A stretch of DNA of 64,000 nt from Paenalcaligenes faecalis (GTDB lineage Bacteria > Pseudomonadota > Gammaproteobacteria > Burkholderiales > Burkholderiaceae_B), in contig NZ_CP106841.1 in assembly GCF_027557445.1 (NCBI RefSeq), forward strand, positions 1,412,001 to 1,476,000, given 5' to 3'. Position 1 is the first letter of the stretch. Each line of letters opens with the position of its first letter. The translations under genes were made by a program, and so were the position numbers. The notes under the pieces are model-generated. The model was given only the letters and a program-made list of their open reading frames with translations. It ran no database searches and was not told where the DNA came from. This document shows positions 33,435 through 42,174 of the stretch, in pieces.

Positions 33435-34382
33435 ATGAAACAAACATTAAAAAAGCGACTTGCCTTAACTCTTTTACTTATAGCTTATACCGTTTATTTA
33501 CCGGCCAACGCAGCGGAAAATGGTAATGGAACCTATTTAATGGGCTCCAAAGGCAGTACCGCTGGGGTTATAGGGCCACCTGGATGGTACTTTCAAAATG
33601 ACACCTATATGTATAGAGCCAAAAGCCAAAGTAGTGCTCTTTTACCTATAGATGGAGAAATTGTGGCTAATGTGCGTGCTACCGCCATGGTTAACCTACC
33701 TACCATCATTTGGATCAGTGACAAATCCATAGCACAACAAAAATTTGGTTTACTGGCCACCTTTCCTATCGGGTATAAAAACACGCGAGCTCAGGTAGAC
33801 CTAAATTGGCAAGAAGGCCCATTGGAACTCTTGGCTTTACGTGATAAAAAGCTATCCATTGGTGATCCTGTGTTGGGCGCCTTTATAGGTAATCAAATTA
33901 ATAACTGGCACTGGCAATGGTCTAGCTCAGTCAATATACCCATTGGCCAATACAAAGTCGGCAACCTATCCAATATGGGTTATAAGCATTGGTCTTGGGA
34001 TAATAGTCTGGCCCTTAGTTGGTTCTCTACGACCCAGCAATGGGAGATCACTCAAATTGTGGGCCATACGCTCAATAATAAAAATCAAAAAACACACTAC
34101 AAAAGCGGTCAAGAAATACATTGGGATGGTGTGATTTCTCGCTATTTAAGCAATCGCTGGCAAGTCGGGATCAATGCCTACCACTACCAACAAATCAGTG
34201 CCGACTCAGGCGCTGGAGCCGTACTGGGGGCCTATAAAGGGCGCAGTTCTGCGGCAGGCTTTCATGTTGGTTACACGACGCCCCAAGGCACCACCTTTCG
34301 CCTTAAATCCATGCATGAATTTAATGTAAAAAATCGAGTTAAAGGCAATGCGTTATTGCTGACTCTAGCGATGCCTCTTTAA
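33435..34382 (+). CDS. Outer-membrane protein, phenol-degradation MetA-pathway family
   Basis: A cleavable signal peptide (LALTLLLIAYTVYLPANA) precedes AENGNGTYLMGSKGSTAGVIGPPGWYF, the conserved start of this channel-like family (Pfam MetA-pathway of phenol degradation). The remaining sequence alternates in beta-strand fashion and ends ALLLTLAMPL, with a terminal aromatic-poor strand. 315 residues, typical. Homologues sit in aromatic catabolism clusters, but no catabolic genes are near, so the substrate is unknown. Its downstream terminator is split by the IS element starting at 34406. Confidence 0.75.
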   Translation: MKQTLKKRLALTLLLIAYTVYLPANAAENGNGTYLMGSKGSTAGVIGPPGWYFQNDTYMYRAKSQSSALLPIDGEIVANVRATAMVNLPTIIWISDKSIAQQKFGLLATFPIGYKNTRAQVDLNWQEGPLELLALRDKKLSIGDPVLGAFIGNQINNWHWQWSSSVNIPIGQYKVGNLSNMGYKHWSWDNSLALSWFSTTQQWEITQIVGHTLNNKNQKTHYKSGQEIHWDGVISRYLSNRWQVGINAYHYQQISADSGAGAVLGAYKGRSSAAGFHVGYTTPQGTTFRLKSMHEFNVKNRVKGNALLLTLAMPL

Positions 34383-34385
34383 ATC

Positions 34386-34395
34386 AAAAAGCCCC
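34386..34395. repeat. Left arm of a terminator split by the IS
   Basis: AAAAAGCCCC here is the perfect reverse complement of GGGGCTTTTT at 35890-35899. Removing the IS and one TAA duplication leaves a loop of about 26 bases, giving a 10-bp hairpin with A/T tracts on both sides between the convergent outer-membrane-protein and selD genes. Confidence 0.7.
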
Positions 34396-34456
34396 GAACA
34401 AATAATGAACTGACCCCAAGAAGTTGGACACCCTTCCAACCTTTTGGGGTTTTTCT

Positions 34457-34999
34457 ATGGCTAAATATAGTGCAGAACTTAAGCTCTATCTTGTAAAAAG
34501 TTATGCGTCAGGGCAGCTTGGTCTCTCTGAAATACATGAAGAGTTTGGCGTACCAAATCGAATGCTCTTAAACTGGTACCAACGCTTTAAGTATCATGGG
34601 ATCGAGGCATTTTCTAAGAAACATAGTCACTATGATGCAGATTTCAAACTTCGTGTGTTAAATCACCAGCAAACTCATCAGTTGAGTGCGCATGAAACGG
34701 TTGCTTTTTTTAATATTCGAGGTGGCTCAGGGGTAGTCAGTCGGTGGCGTCGGCAGTATGATTTAGGTGGAATCAGAGCGCTTGAGCCTAAGCCTAAAGG
34801 ACGCAAATCAACGATGAATCAACCCAATAAAAAAGACCGGACGGCGGGAACGCCCGAACAAAAACGCATTAAAGAGCTTGAGGAAAAGCTTTTGTATTTA
34901 GAAGCGGAGAATGCCTACTTAAAAAAGCTCGATGCCTTACTTCAGAAAAAAGAACAAGCAAAAAAAGCAAATCTCTTACCCAAGAAAAAGCGCGTGTAG
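34457..34999 (+). CDS. IS3-family transposase OrfA
   Basis: 180 residues from MAKYSAELKLYLVKSY. Two helix-turn-helix segments (about 5-55 with FGVPNRMLLNWYQRFKYHG, and 60-115 with a VVSRWRRQY recognition helix) are followed by a lysine-rich stretch and a leucine-zipper-like coiled coil (RIKELEEKLLYLEAENAYLKKL). This is the IS150-group OrfA that binds the terminal repeats. A longer frame begins 11 codons upstream inside the terminal repeat, which is less likely. A-rich runs near 34943-34962 could serve for the -1 frameshift that makes the OrfAB transposase. Confidence 0.9.
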   Translation: MAKYSAELKLYLVKSYASGQLGLSEIHEEFGVPNRMLLNWYQRFKYHGIEAFSKKHSHYDADFKLRVLNHQQTHQLSAHETVAFFNIRGGSGVVSRWRRQYDLGGIRALEPKPKGRKSTMNQPNKKDRTAGTPEQKRIKELEEKLLYLEAENAYLKKLDALLQKKEQAKKANLLPKKKRV

Positions 35000-35838
35000 T
35001 GGCTGAATTAAGGCAAAAACATAGTTTAAATTTACTGCTAGGTATTGCACAATTATCTCGCAGTACCTTTTATTACTACTTAGCTAAACAGCGGGTGGTG
35101 GACCCGCTCACAACCTTAAAAGCGAAGATTCAAGCGCTTTACCACCGTCATAAAGGGCGCTACGGCTATCGCCGTATTACGGCGGCATTACGTCATTTAG
35201 GTGAAGTGGTAAATCATAAAAAGGTGCAACGCTTGATGCAGCAACTCGGCTTAAAGTCGATTGTTCGGGTGAAGAAATACCGCTCGTATCGCGGCCAAGA
35301 AGGACGCATTGCGCCCCATTTGTTACAGCGTCAATTTGATGCCTCTGGGCCCAATCAAAAATGGGTAACAGATGTGACCGAGTTTAAGGTAGCAGGAGAA
35401 AAGCTGTACCTATCCCCGATGATGGATTTATATAATGGGGAAATTGTTGCGCATGAAATGAGTCTGCGCCCCGCTCTTCGGTTCGTGACTCAAATGGTGG
35501 AAAAAGCAAAGAAAGGACTTAAAAAAGAAGATAAGCCACTGGTTCATAGTGATCAAGGTTGGCACTATCAAAACCGTGCGTATCAGACACTGTTAATCGA
35601 ACGGGGACTGACACAGAGCATGTCTCGCCGAGGAAACTGCTTGGATAATGCCGTCATAGAAAGCTTCTTTGGTACCTTAAAATCCGAATTATTCCATCTG
35701 CAAAAATGGCAATAGATAGAGCAGCTTAAAAAAGCAATTGATGAGTATATTTACTATTACAATCACGAACGGATTAAACTAAAACTAAAAGGACTGAGTC
35801 CGGTGCAATACCGAATTCAGTCCTTAACTACCCAGTAA
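34999..35838 (+). pseudogene. IS3-family transposase OrfB, interrupted by an in-frame TAG
   Basis: A GTG start overlaps the orfA stop. The product contains the HTH_21 region (HRHKGRYGYRRITAALRHLG) and the integrase core with WVTDVTEFKVAGEKLYLSP (first Asp), VHSDQGWHYQN (second Asp) and SRRGNCLDNAVIESFFGTLKSE (catalytic Glu). After LQKWQ a TAG occurs at 35713-35715; in the same frame the normal tail (IEQLKKAIDEYIYYYNHERI to SPVQYRIQSL) continues to the TAA at 35836-35838. All three catalytic acids precede the stop, but about 41 terminal residues are lost, so activity is doubtful. Confidence 0.88.
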
Positions 35839-35889
35839 ATTAAACCGTTCAACTATTGGGGGTCAGTTCATAAATACGTCTATGATCCT

Positions 35890-35899
35890 GGGGCTTTTT
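35890..35899. repeat. Right arm of the terminator split by the IS
   Basis: GGGGCTTTTT, exact inverted complement of 34386-34395 on the other side of the IS. It lies 25 bases after the selD stop and would have formed part of the bidirectional terminator between selD and the outer-membrane-protein gene. Confidence 0.7.
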
Positions 35900-35924
35900 G
35901 TGTGCAGCGTATAATCCGTGTTTC

Positions 35925-36983
35925 TTATCTGACGTGAACCCCGGGGGCCCCACGCTGGGCCTCACCAATAACACACGCATACTCAAAACCTTGGTCATGG
36001 AATAAGGCGACAACCTGATCAGCGACATCAGGGCGACATGAAACCAATAACCCACCCGAGGTCTGAGGATCTGTCAGCATACCGCGCTGTGTCTCTGTCA
36101 AAGAAGCACATAAATCAATATGCTCACCATACGCTTGCCAGTTACGGCCAGAAGCGCCGGTAATAAAACCCTGCGCCGCTAATTCAGGCACATTAGGTAA
36201 CCAAGGCAATTGAGCAAAATCTATCATTAACTGCAGCTCAGAACCCCGCGCAATCTCCCACGCATGCCCCAACAAACCAAAACCGGTCACATCGGTTAAC
36301 GCGTGCACCCCATCTAAAGAGGCCAAAGCAATGCCTGGTTTATTTAATTGGGTTGTACTTTGAATCATGACGGCATAATCGGCGTCTGAGAGCTGATTTT
36401 TCTTAAAGGCAGCTGACATAACACCCACACCTAGGCCTTTACCTAAAATCAATACATCACCGGCTTGGGCTGACGCATTTTTACGCACCTGTTTAGGATG
36501 TACTAACCCCATCGCCGCCAAACCATAAATCGGCTCAACCGAATCAATGGAATGCCCACCCGCAACAGGAATGCCAGCGGCCTGACAGACATCAGCCCCC
36601 CCTTTTAGGATTAAGCCAATATCAGTTTTACTCATGGTATTTATGGGCATCCCCACAATCGCTAACGCCATAATAGGCGTACCACCCATTGCATACACAT
36701 CCGACAAGGCATTCGTTGCGGCAATACGTCCAAAATCATACGGATCATCCACAATAGGCATAAAAAAATCGGTCGTTGCGATTAAGGCCTGCTGTTCATT
36801 TAGCTGATAGACTGCCGCATCATCAGAGGTATCTGTACCCACCAATAAATTGGTATACCCTTGCATAGAGGGCATAGAAGACAACAGCTCAGACAACACA
36901 CCGGGGGCGATTTTGCAACCACAACCGCCACCATGGGCAAGCGAAGTCAGACGCACAGCGTCAGTAGAAAGGGGATTTGACAT
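35925..36983 (-). CDS. selD: SelD, selenide, water dikinase
   Basis: SelD makes selenophosphate, the selenium donor for SelA, from selenide and ATP. The start region MSNPLSTDAVRLTSLAHGGGCGCKIAP contains the catalytic motif with Cys (not Sec) and the adjacent Lys. Further on are ATTDFFMPIVDDPYDFGRIAATNALSDVYAMGG-type signatures of the AIRS/SelD fold (DFFMPIVDDPYDFG, NALSDVYAMGG), GGHSID and LTDVTGFGLLGH. The ATG used has GGAG 8 bases upstream; a longer frame begins 18 codons earlier. 352 residues. It closes the sel cluster downstream of the tRNA-Sec gene. Confidence 0.96.
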   Translation of the reverse strand: MSNPLSTDAVRLTSLAHGGGCGCKIAPGVLSELLSSMPSMQGYTNLLVGTDTSDDAAVYQLNEQQALIATTDFFMPIVDDPYDFGRIAATNALSDVYAMGGTPIMALAIVGMPINTMSKTDIGLILKGGADVCQAAGIPVAGGHSIDSVEPIYGLAAMGLVHPKQVRKNASAQAGDVLILGKGLGVGVMSAAFKKNQLSDADYAVMIQSTTQLNKPGIALASLDGVHALTDVTGFGLLGHAWEIARGSELQLMIDFAQLPWLPNVPELAAQGFITGASGRNWQAYGEHIDLCASLTETQRGMLTDPQTSGGLLVSCRPDVADQVVALFHDQGFEYACVIGEAQRGAPGVHVR

Positions 36984-37045
36984 GAGATTGGCTCCGAAAC
37001 TCGAAAGATTGGCAAAACACGTTGCACTAATGGCCAAATAAAAGA

Positions 37046-37141
37046 TGGCGGAAGGTAGCAGGAGTCGAACCTACCTAGGAGTGTCTAACACCCCCAACTG
37101 GGTTTGAAGCCCAGCCGCATCACCAGACACGAATACCTTCC
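37046..37141 (-). tRNA. selC: tRNA-Sec (UGA anticodon TCA)
   Basis: Read on the minus strand, the 96-base gene starts GGAAGGTA and ends TACCTTCC-G-CCA, an 8-bp acceptor stem as in bacterial tRNA-Sec. The anticodon stem CTGGG/CCCAG frames CTTCAAA with anticodon TCA at 37107-37105. A long variable arm (GGGTGTT-AG-ACACTCC region) and a 5-bp T stem with loop TTCGACT follow; CCA is encoded. It lies between selB and selD on the same strand and is probably processed from their transcript. Confidence 0.97.
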
Positions 37142-37160
37142 GTTTAGATAGGCAAATCAC

Positions 37161-39080
37161 TTAAGTGGATGATTTGCTAAAAACAGTATTATCAGGACGA
37201 ATTAAATGACGATCCCTTAATCGACGAGTATAGCCAATACGCTCAAAGAATTCGAGGATTTGAATCGTTCTTTTTCGCCCTAAGGACAAATGATCCCTAA
37301 AATCAGCGGCTTTAAGCCCTTTTTCAGCGGAAAGCTCCGAGAAATGATTTGCTAAAGCAACAACATGATCTCGATGATAGTATAGATCACGCACGACCTG
37401 AAACAACACCCCTTGGCGAACTAATTTACGCCCTAGCGCACGTAACTGGTCCTCTGGAACCTCTAAAGTGGCCGCCATATCCCGTACCCACGGCGGATTA
37501 TACTGGCCCGCATAAGATAGCCCTATCAACTGGTGCGCAATAGACTCCTCTTCGGGGCTAAAGCTCACGGTATGGGCCGTCAAGTGATACCACGGCCCAT
37601 TTAGTGCAACCCGATGACGCTCTGTTAAAGTCTGCAATACAGCAAACCATAAGGCATCAGACGCTTTGGGAGCCACCATACGGCGTAATCGAGCCGCCTC
37701 TACCCCCGGTTCATCAGGGTAACGTTCATGAGCCTCTGCCAATACTGTTTCAACCCGCGCTAATAAATACTCCCATGCATTGTTATGGATGAGAACCTGT
37801 GAGCTATGACGAGACGATTTTACCCATAGGGCTGACTCTGGAATCCGTAAATCATGGACCTCGCCCCCAATTAAACGCTGCAAAAACAGGACACTTAAAC
37901 CATAAGGAGCCTGACGCAACAACGACTCCAACCCCCTGCCGTCTAAATAGCTCTCTACCCCATCTAACCAAGCTAGACGCGCCAACGCCCTACGTTTTCG
38001 ATCTGGGGCATTCGGATCCAGAACAACCCCTCCCCCTACGGTGAGTTTCGCCTGAGCGTTACGCAAAATAAAACGGTCACTGGGCATAGCGCAAATTGGT
38101 GTATCAAATACCAATTGAGCCAACGCTGTTTGTCCTGGTTGGATTAGATCTTGGCTAAGAGGCACCACATGCGCCAAATAATGGGCTGCACCGATATGTA
38201 CATGCAGAGGAGACCACGTTTTAATCGCCGCATCAGCACTAGACAATAAATTTAAACGTACATCCACACGTACAGAAGGTTCAAAACACCGTGCATCCGC
38301 AATCCAATCGCCACGCTCTATTTGGTCTTTGGCAATACCTGCCAAATTAAGCGCACAACGCTGTCCGGCTAAAGCCGTAGCACTGGGCGTATTTTGAGCA
38401 TGAATACTGCGCAGACGTACCGTTTTTTTTGCTGGCATCAATTGAATATCAGCATGCGCATCATTAGCATGAGCTAAACCTGCATACACAGTTCCTGTAA
38501 CGACCGTACCCTGCCCTTCTAGGGTAAATACACGATCCACGGCTAGTCTAAACAAACCATCTGCAGCTCGTCTCTCTATGCGCTGGGCCTGATCATGTAA
38601 ATGTTGATTTAGTTCGGCAATACCAACAGTAGACAAACTATCCACAACAAAACAAGGGGCAGTAGCCAAAAACGTGTTTTGCAACAATGCCGTTAGGTCA
38701 TTTTGCAATGTGCTAATACGCGATGAATCTGCACGATCTTTTTTTGTAATAACAACACAGCCTCGCTGCAGACCAAGCAAAGATAAAATAGCAATGTGTT
38801 CCTGAGTTTGTGGCATGATCCCATCATCAGCCGCTACGACTAACATGGCATAGTCAATGCCAGACGCCCCAGCAACCATCGTATGCACCAGACTCTCATG
38901 CCCCGGCACATCCACAAAGCCCAAAATATCACCATTACCCAAAGGGCTATAGGCATACCCCAAAGCAATCGTAATACCTCGTTTTTGCTCATCAACTAAG
39001 CGATCGGTATTCACACCCGTTAAGGCACGAATCAGTGCCGTTTTTCCATGGTCAATATGACCGGCTGTGCCAACAATCAT
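37161..39080 (-). CDS. selB: SelB, selenocysteine-specific elongation factor
   Basis: SelB is the EF-Tu-like GTPase that carries Sec-tRNA to UGA codons marked by a SECIS hairpin. The N-terminus MIVGTAGHIDHGKTALIRALTG has the P-loop; GFVDVPGHESLVHTMVAGA is the G3 region and ITKKDRAD the G4 motif. Domains II-III follow, and the C-terminal winged helices that bind the SECIS are present (RRLRDRHLIRPDNTVF near the end). 639 residues. The ATG used overlaps the selA stop (ATGA), implying coupled translation; a longer frame starts 6 codons earlier inside selA. Confidence 0.97.
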   Translation of the reverse strand: MIVGTAGHIDHGKTALIRALTGVNTDRLVDEQKRGITIALGYAYSPLGNGDILGFVDVPGHESLVHTMVAGASGIDYAMLVVAADDGIMPQTQEHIAILSLLGLQRGCVVITKKDRADSSRISTLQNDLTALLQNTFLATAPCFVVDSLSTVGIAELNQHLHDQAQRIERRAADGLFRLAVDRVFTLEGQGTVVTGTVYAGLAHANDAHADIQLMPAKKTVRLRSIHAQNTPSATALAGQRCALNLAGIAKDQIERGDWIADARCFEPSVRVDVRLNLLSSADAAIKTWSPLHVHIGAAHYLAHVVPLSQDLIQPGQTALAQLVFDTPICAMPSDRFILRNAQAKLTVGGGVVLDPNAPDRKRRALARLAWLDGVESYLDGRGLESLLRQAPYGLSVLFLQRLIGGEVHDLRIPESALWVKSSRHSSQVLIHNNAWEYLLARVETVLAEAHERYPDEPGVEAARLRRMVAPKASDALWFAVLQTLTERHRVALNGPWYHLTAHTVSFSPEEESIAHQLIGLSYAGQYNPPWVRDMAATLEVPEDQLRALGRKLVRQGVLFQVVRDLYYHRDHVVALANHFSELSAEKGLKAADFRDHLSLGRKRTIQILEFFERIGYTRRLRDRHLIRPDNTVFSKSST

Positions 39081-40510
39081 GCTAAGGGAGTACTCCATAA
39101 AAGCGGTAACTGCGTTAGGTCTTCGTCACTCAGGCAACGTAAATCCAAATACAACGTATCGTGGTGTATACGACCAATAACCGGACGATCTAAACCGCGT
39201 AACCACTGCTCTACTTGCATAATAGGACGTCCAGCACGACCTGAACCCACATAACGAACGGCTAAGCCGTAGCTAGGTAGCACATCTACAGGCATAGCGC
39301 CGCTACCAATTTGACTAAACATAGGTTCAGCCTCAACACAATAATCAGCCCCTAAGGTCTGCTGCAATAAAGGCTGTAAGAAATTTGCCTGCTGTTGCAT
39401 CTCTGCCTGAGGTCGAGTCAACAAACGTAACGTCGTCAAGCGTTCAGATAAAAGTTCGGGACTACGATAAAGAGATAAGACTGGCTCTAAAGCGGCCAAT
39501 GTCAATTTCCCTACACGTAATGCTCTTTTTAGCGGATTTTTTTTAATGGCCTGTATCAAGTCTTTGCGACCCACAATCAACCCAGCTTGCGGCCCACCTA
39601 ATAGTTTATCACCGCTAAAAGTCACCACATCGGCCCCTGCCTCGATGGTTTGTTTCACGGTTGGCTCTTGAGGCAAGCCCCATTGTGCCAAATCCACTAA
39701 GGTGCCACTGCCTAAATCCACTGTCGTAGGAATGCCGTGCCGACGACCGATTGCTACCATTTCATCCAAAGGTACCTCTTTGGTAAAACCGACCACTGCA
39801 TAATTACTGCAGTGGACCTTCATGAGCATACCCGTATTCGTTGTAATCGCACTTTCGTAATCATAAGCATGTGTACGATTGGTTGTGCCCACCTCAACCA
39901 ACTGCGCGCCCGCACGTTTCATAATATCAGGAATGCGAAAAGCGCCCCCGATTTCGACGAGCTCGCCACGCGACACAATGACCTCTTTATCTGTAGCCAT
40001 TGTTCCTAGCATCAATAAAACCGCTGCGGCATTGTTATTTACCACCGTAGCGGCCTCTGCGCCGGTTAGCTCACAAATTAGGTCTTCGATTAGATCATCT
40101 CTGTCGCCCCGTTTACCGGTGGCCACATCAAACTCTAAATTAGAGGGCGTTTTCAATGCCGTCACTACCGATTGAATCGCCTCGTCAGGTAATAAAGCTC
40201 GCCCTAAGTTCGTATGCAATACCGTCCCCGTCAAATTAATCATTGGACGTAACTTAGGCTGTAAATAACGTTTAAGGTGCTCATTAAAACGTAGCAGCAA
40301 TGTGCCAGGCTCTAATTGATGCATGGGCAAAGCATTTGCTAGCGCCTGTTGACGCAATTCATTTAGCACATAGCGTAACTGCTGAGTCACCAACTGATGA
40401 CCATGCTGCTGTACTAAGGCAATAATACCTGCCTGTTTTAATAAACGATCCACAGCAGGAATATCTGCTGCACAAGCTAAACGATCAGTAGACTGACAAG
40501 GCGATGACAT
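39077..40510 (-). CDS. selA: SelA, L-seryl-tRNA(Sec) selenium transferase
   Basis: SelA converts Ser-tRNA(Sec) to Sec-tRNA(Sec) with selenophosphate and pyridoxal phosphate. Family features: LRPMINLTGTVLHTNLGRALLP, VNNNAAAVLLML, ELVEIGGAFRIPDIM, and the PLP lysine in TFSGDKLLGGPQAG. 477 residues, the usual length. It begins 2 bases after the fdhE stop and overlaps selB, so fdhE-selA-selB form one translational unit. Confidence 0.97.
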   Translation of the reverse strand: MSSPCQSTDRLACAADIPAVDRLLKQAGIIALVQQHGHQLVTQQLRYVLNELRQQALANALPMHQLEPGTLLLRFNEHLKRYLQPKLRPMINLTGTVLHTNLGRALLPDEAIQSVVTALKTPSNLEFDVATGKRGDRDDLIEDLICELTGAEAATVVNNNAAAVLLMLGTMATDKEVIVSRGELVEIGGAFRIPDIMKRAGAQLVEVGTTNRTHAYDYESAITTNTGMLMKVHCSNYAVVGFTKEVPLDEMVAIGRRHGIPTTVDLGSGTLVDLAQWGLPQEPTVKQTIEAGADVVTFSGDKLLGGPQAGLIVGRKDLIQAIKKNPLKRALRVGKLTLAALEPVLSLYRSPELLSERLTTLRLLTRPQAEMQQQANFLQPLLQQTLGADYCVEAEPMFSQIGSGAMPVDVLPSYGLAVRYVGSGRAGRPIMQVEQWLRGLDRPVIGRIHHDTLYLDLRCLSDEDLTQLPLLWSTPLA

Positions 40511-40512
40511 AA

Positions 40513-41454
40513 TTACTCTTCAGACGACGACTGTTGCCATAACAATGGATTATCGTTGATACGGAAAAAGCCCTCATCCCCCATCAACATATCTAACTCT
40601 AGACTGGCTAAATCATCCGCTACGGCCTCTACCATCTGATCTTTCTCTTGGTAAAAGATTTTACGGTAGGTATTACATGAACCACAGGCCTCAGCTTTAA
40701 TTGCATCAGAGCCCTCTTCGATTGCATGGAAGGAAACCTTTTGTGTATCCTCGCAATGTGTACAGGTCACTCGTACGATATGCCACTCGGTAGAGCAAAG
40801 AGAACAGGTCGCATAACGCATTCCCTCTCTGGAGCCACCTATACGCACCACAGTAGATACAGGCAAGCTACCACAACAAGGACAAACACCAAATGGAGTA
40901 ATAACAGGCAGCTGATCTTTATCAAAATCAATGGCTAATCGTGTCCAATATACCTGTAAGGCCGCCATAACAAACGGCGCACGAGCCGCATCAATCCCCT
41001 CATCAAACCGAGCAAGTAAAGCATCAGCTAATGATTCGATAATTTCAGGCTGATCAGCGATGTCTGTGGCAATGCCTTGCATAATACCTTTAGCAGCATC
41101 AGACACGTCACTCTGTTTTTGCACATAATCAAGGATTTCGGTCAGAATAACCAACCACTGTGGATCACGCGGCCAGCCTGTTGCTTGAAGTGGTGGCATA
41201 CCATGGGCCTGTGCCCGATCAATCACCTCTGAAGAGGCACTAGGAAAAGATCGAGGTATAGACAACGCCTCATGCTGGGCATCAACCACATGCGCCATCA
41301 ATAACAAATAGCCACCTATTGCACTGTCTGCCGCTAATTGACGCAGACGATTGGCGCGCTCTTGGAACACAAAACGTTCTTGTGCTTGGAATATACGGGG
41401 GATATGGGTGTGATCCAAACTCTCGATCTCACCACGGGGCAGAATGCGTTGCAT
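40513..41454 (-). CDS. fdhE: FdhE, formate dehydrogenase accessory protein
   Basis: FdhE is a rubredoxin-like iron protein needed for activity of membrane formate dehydrogenases. The C-terminal half contains four metal-binding cysteine pairs: CPCCG, CSLC, CTHCED and CGSCNTY. 313 residues, as in the family. It begins after an apparent terminator hairpin (41467-41507), and GGAG precedes the ATG. The neighbours are the gamma subunit upstream and selA downstream, so it bridges the structural genes and the Sec machinery. FdhD, the sulfurtransferase also needed, is not in this window. Confidence 0.95.
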   Translation of the reverse strand: MQRILPRGEIESLDHTHIPRIFQAQERFVFQERANRLRQLAADSAIGGYLLLMAHVVDAQHEALSIPRSFPSASSEVIDRAQAHGMPPLQATGWPRDPQWLVILTEILDYVQKQSDVSDAAKGIMQGIATDIADQPEIIESLADALLARFDEGIDAARAPFVMAALQVYWTRLAIDFDKDQLPVITPFGVCPCCGSLPVSTVVRIGGSREGMRYATCSLCSTEWHIVRVTCTHCEDTQKVSFHAIEEGSDAIKAEACGSCNTYRKIFYQEKDQMVEAVADDLASLELDMLMGDEGFFRINDNPLLWQQSSSEE

Positions 41455-41466
41455 CTGGACTCCTAG

Positions 41467-41507
41467 AAAAATACGGCTGCTATCGCCTATAGATGACGAT
41501 AGCAGCC
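41467..41507 (-). terminator. Terminator/attenuator between the gamma subunit gene and fdhE
   Basis: On the minus strand GGCTGCTATCG pairs with CGATAGCAGCC (11 bp, 11-base loop), followed by GTATTTTTC. It would end most transcripts after the fdnG-fdxH-gamma operon, leaving fdhE-selA-selB-selC-selD to read-through or their own promoter. Confidence 0.75.
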
Positions 41508-41532
41508 ATTTTAGCCTTAAGGCAGAAAAAAC

Positions 41533-42174
41533 TTATTCTGCGTCAGGATTACGTACGATACGTCTGTACCAATCGCGGTGGTTTTTCCATGCCCAACCTG
41601 GGGTAACCGTGCCACGTGTCATGGCACGAACAGAACCTTTTACCCAGATACCTGCATAAATGTGAATAATAATCGCACAAATTAGCAAAAAGGCAAAGAA
41701 AGCATGCAGCAATGACGCCAACCGCACCATTTCTATACCGAATAGATGCGAGAAGTATTCACGCCACATCACTACGCCCGAAGCCATAAGCCCTAGCATT
41801 AATAGAATTAATACATAGAACAAGAGCTTTTGGCCACCGTTATAGCGATCGGTGTCTGGCACGCCAGCCGTTTCGTTTTTCAATACCTTAGGCATAGCGG
41901 CTAACCACTCGCGGTCTTTTTTCGTTATTTTGTTAAAACGCCATAAACGAATAGCAAACGCAAAGAAGCTAACGAACATCACCACCCCAATAAAGGGATG
42001 CAGAATACGCGTCCAAGGACCACCACCTAGCAGGTTTGTCATCCAAAACATCGACGGATGAAACAAAGCCAAGCCAGAAACTGCTAAAAGCACAAAGCTT
42101 AAAGCAATGATCCAGTGATTGATACGCTGGCCCGGTGTGTACCGAACAATAGAGTATTTTTTAGGATCAGACAT
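41533..42174 (-). CDS. fdoI: Formate dehydrogenase gamma subunit, cytochrome b556
   Basis: Membrane subunit that accepts electrons from the beta subunit and reduces quinone. The N-terminal [28 protein letters not shown] and the later [22 protein letters not shown] helix carry the heme b histidines; four helices are visible in 213 residues. AGGAGG precedes the ATG, which overlaps the fdxH stop by 8 bases (ATGTCTGA). Matches FdnI/FdoI of the nitrate-inducible and aerobic enzymes; which type cannot be decided from sequence. Confidence 0.93.
   Translation of the reverse strand: MSDPKKYSIVRYTPGQRINHWIIALSFVLLAVSGLALFHPSMFWMTNLLGGGPWTRILHPFIGVVMFVSFFAFAIRLWRFNKITKKDREWLAAMPKVLKNETAGVPDTDRYNGGQKLLFYVLILLMLGLMASGVVMWREYFSHLFGIEMVRLASLLHAFFAFLLICAIIIHIYAGIWVKGSVRAMTRGTVTPGWAWKNHRDWYRRIVRNPDAE

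Larger units (their letters stand above)
34406..35870 (+). mobile_element. IS3-family (IS150-like) insertion sequence, 1465 bp
   Basis: The ends are imperfect inverted repeats: the left end reads TGAACTGACCCCAAGAAGTT and the right end, inverted, TGAACTGACCCCCAATAGTT. A 3-bp direct repeat TAA flanks the element (34403-34405 and 35871-35873), as expected for the IS3 family. Inside are the usual orfA (HTH protein) and orfB (DDE transposase) overlapping by one base. orfB carries an in-frame TAG near its end, so this copy is probably defective unless the stop is read through or a related copy acts in trans. Confidence 0.93.

Noticed and set aside
35713-35715. TAG in orfB as recoded (pyrrolysine or programmed readthrough)
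   Set aside because: No pyrrolysine genes are seen and IS3 OrfB does not use such recoding; a nonsense mutation is simpler.
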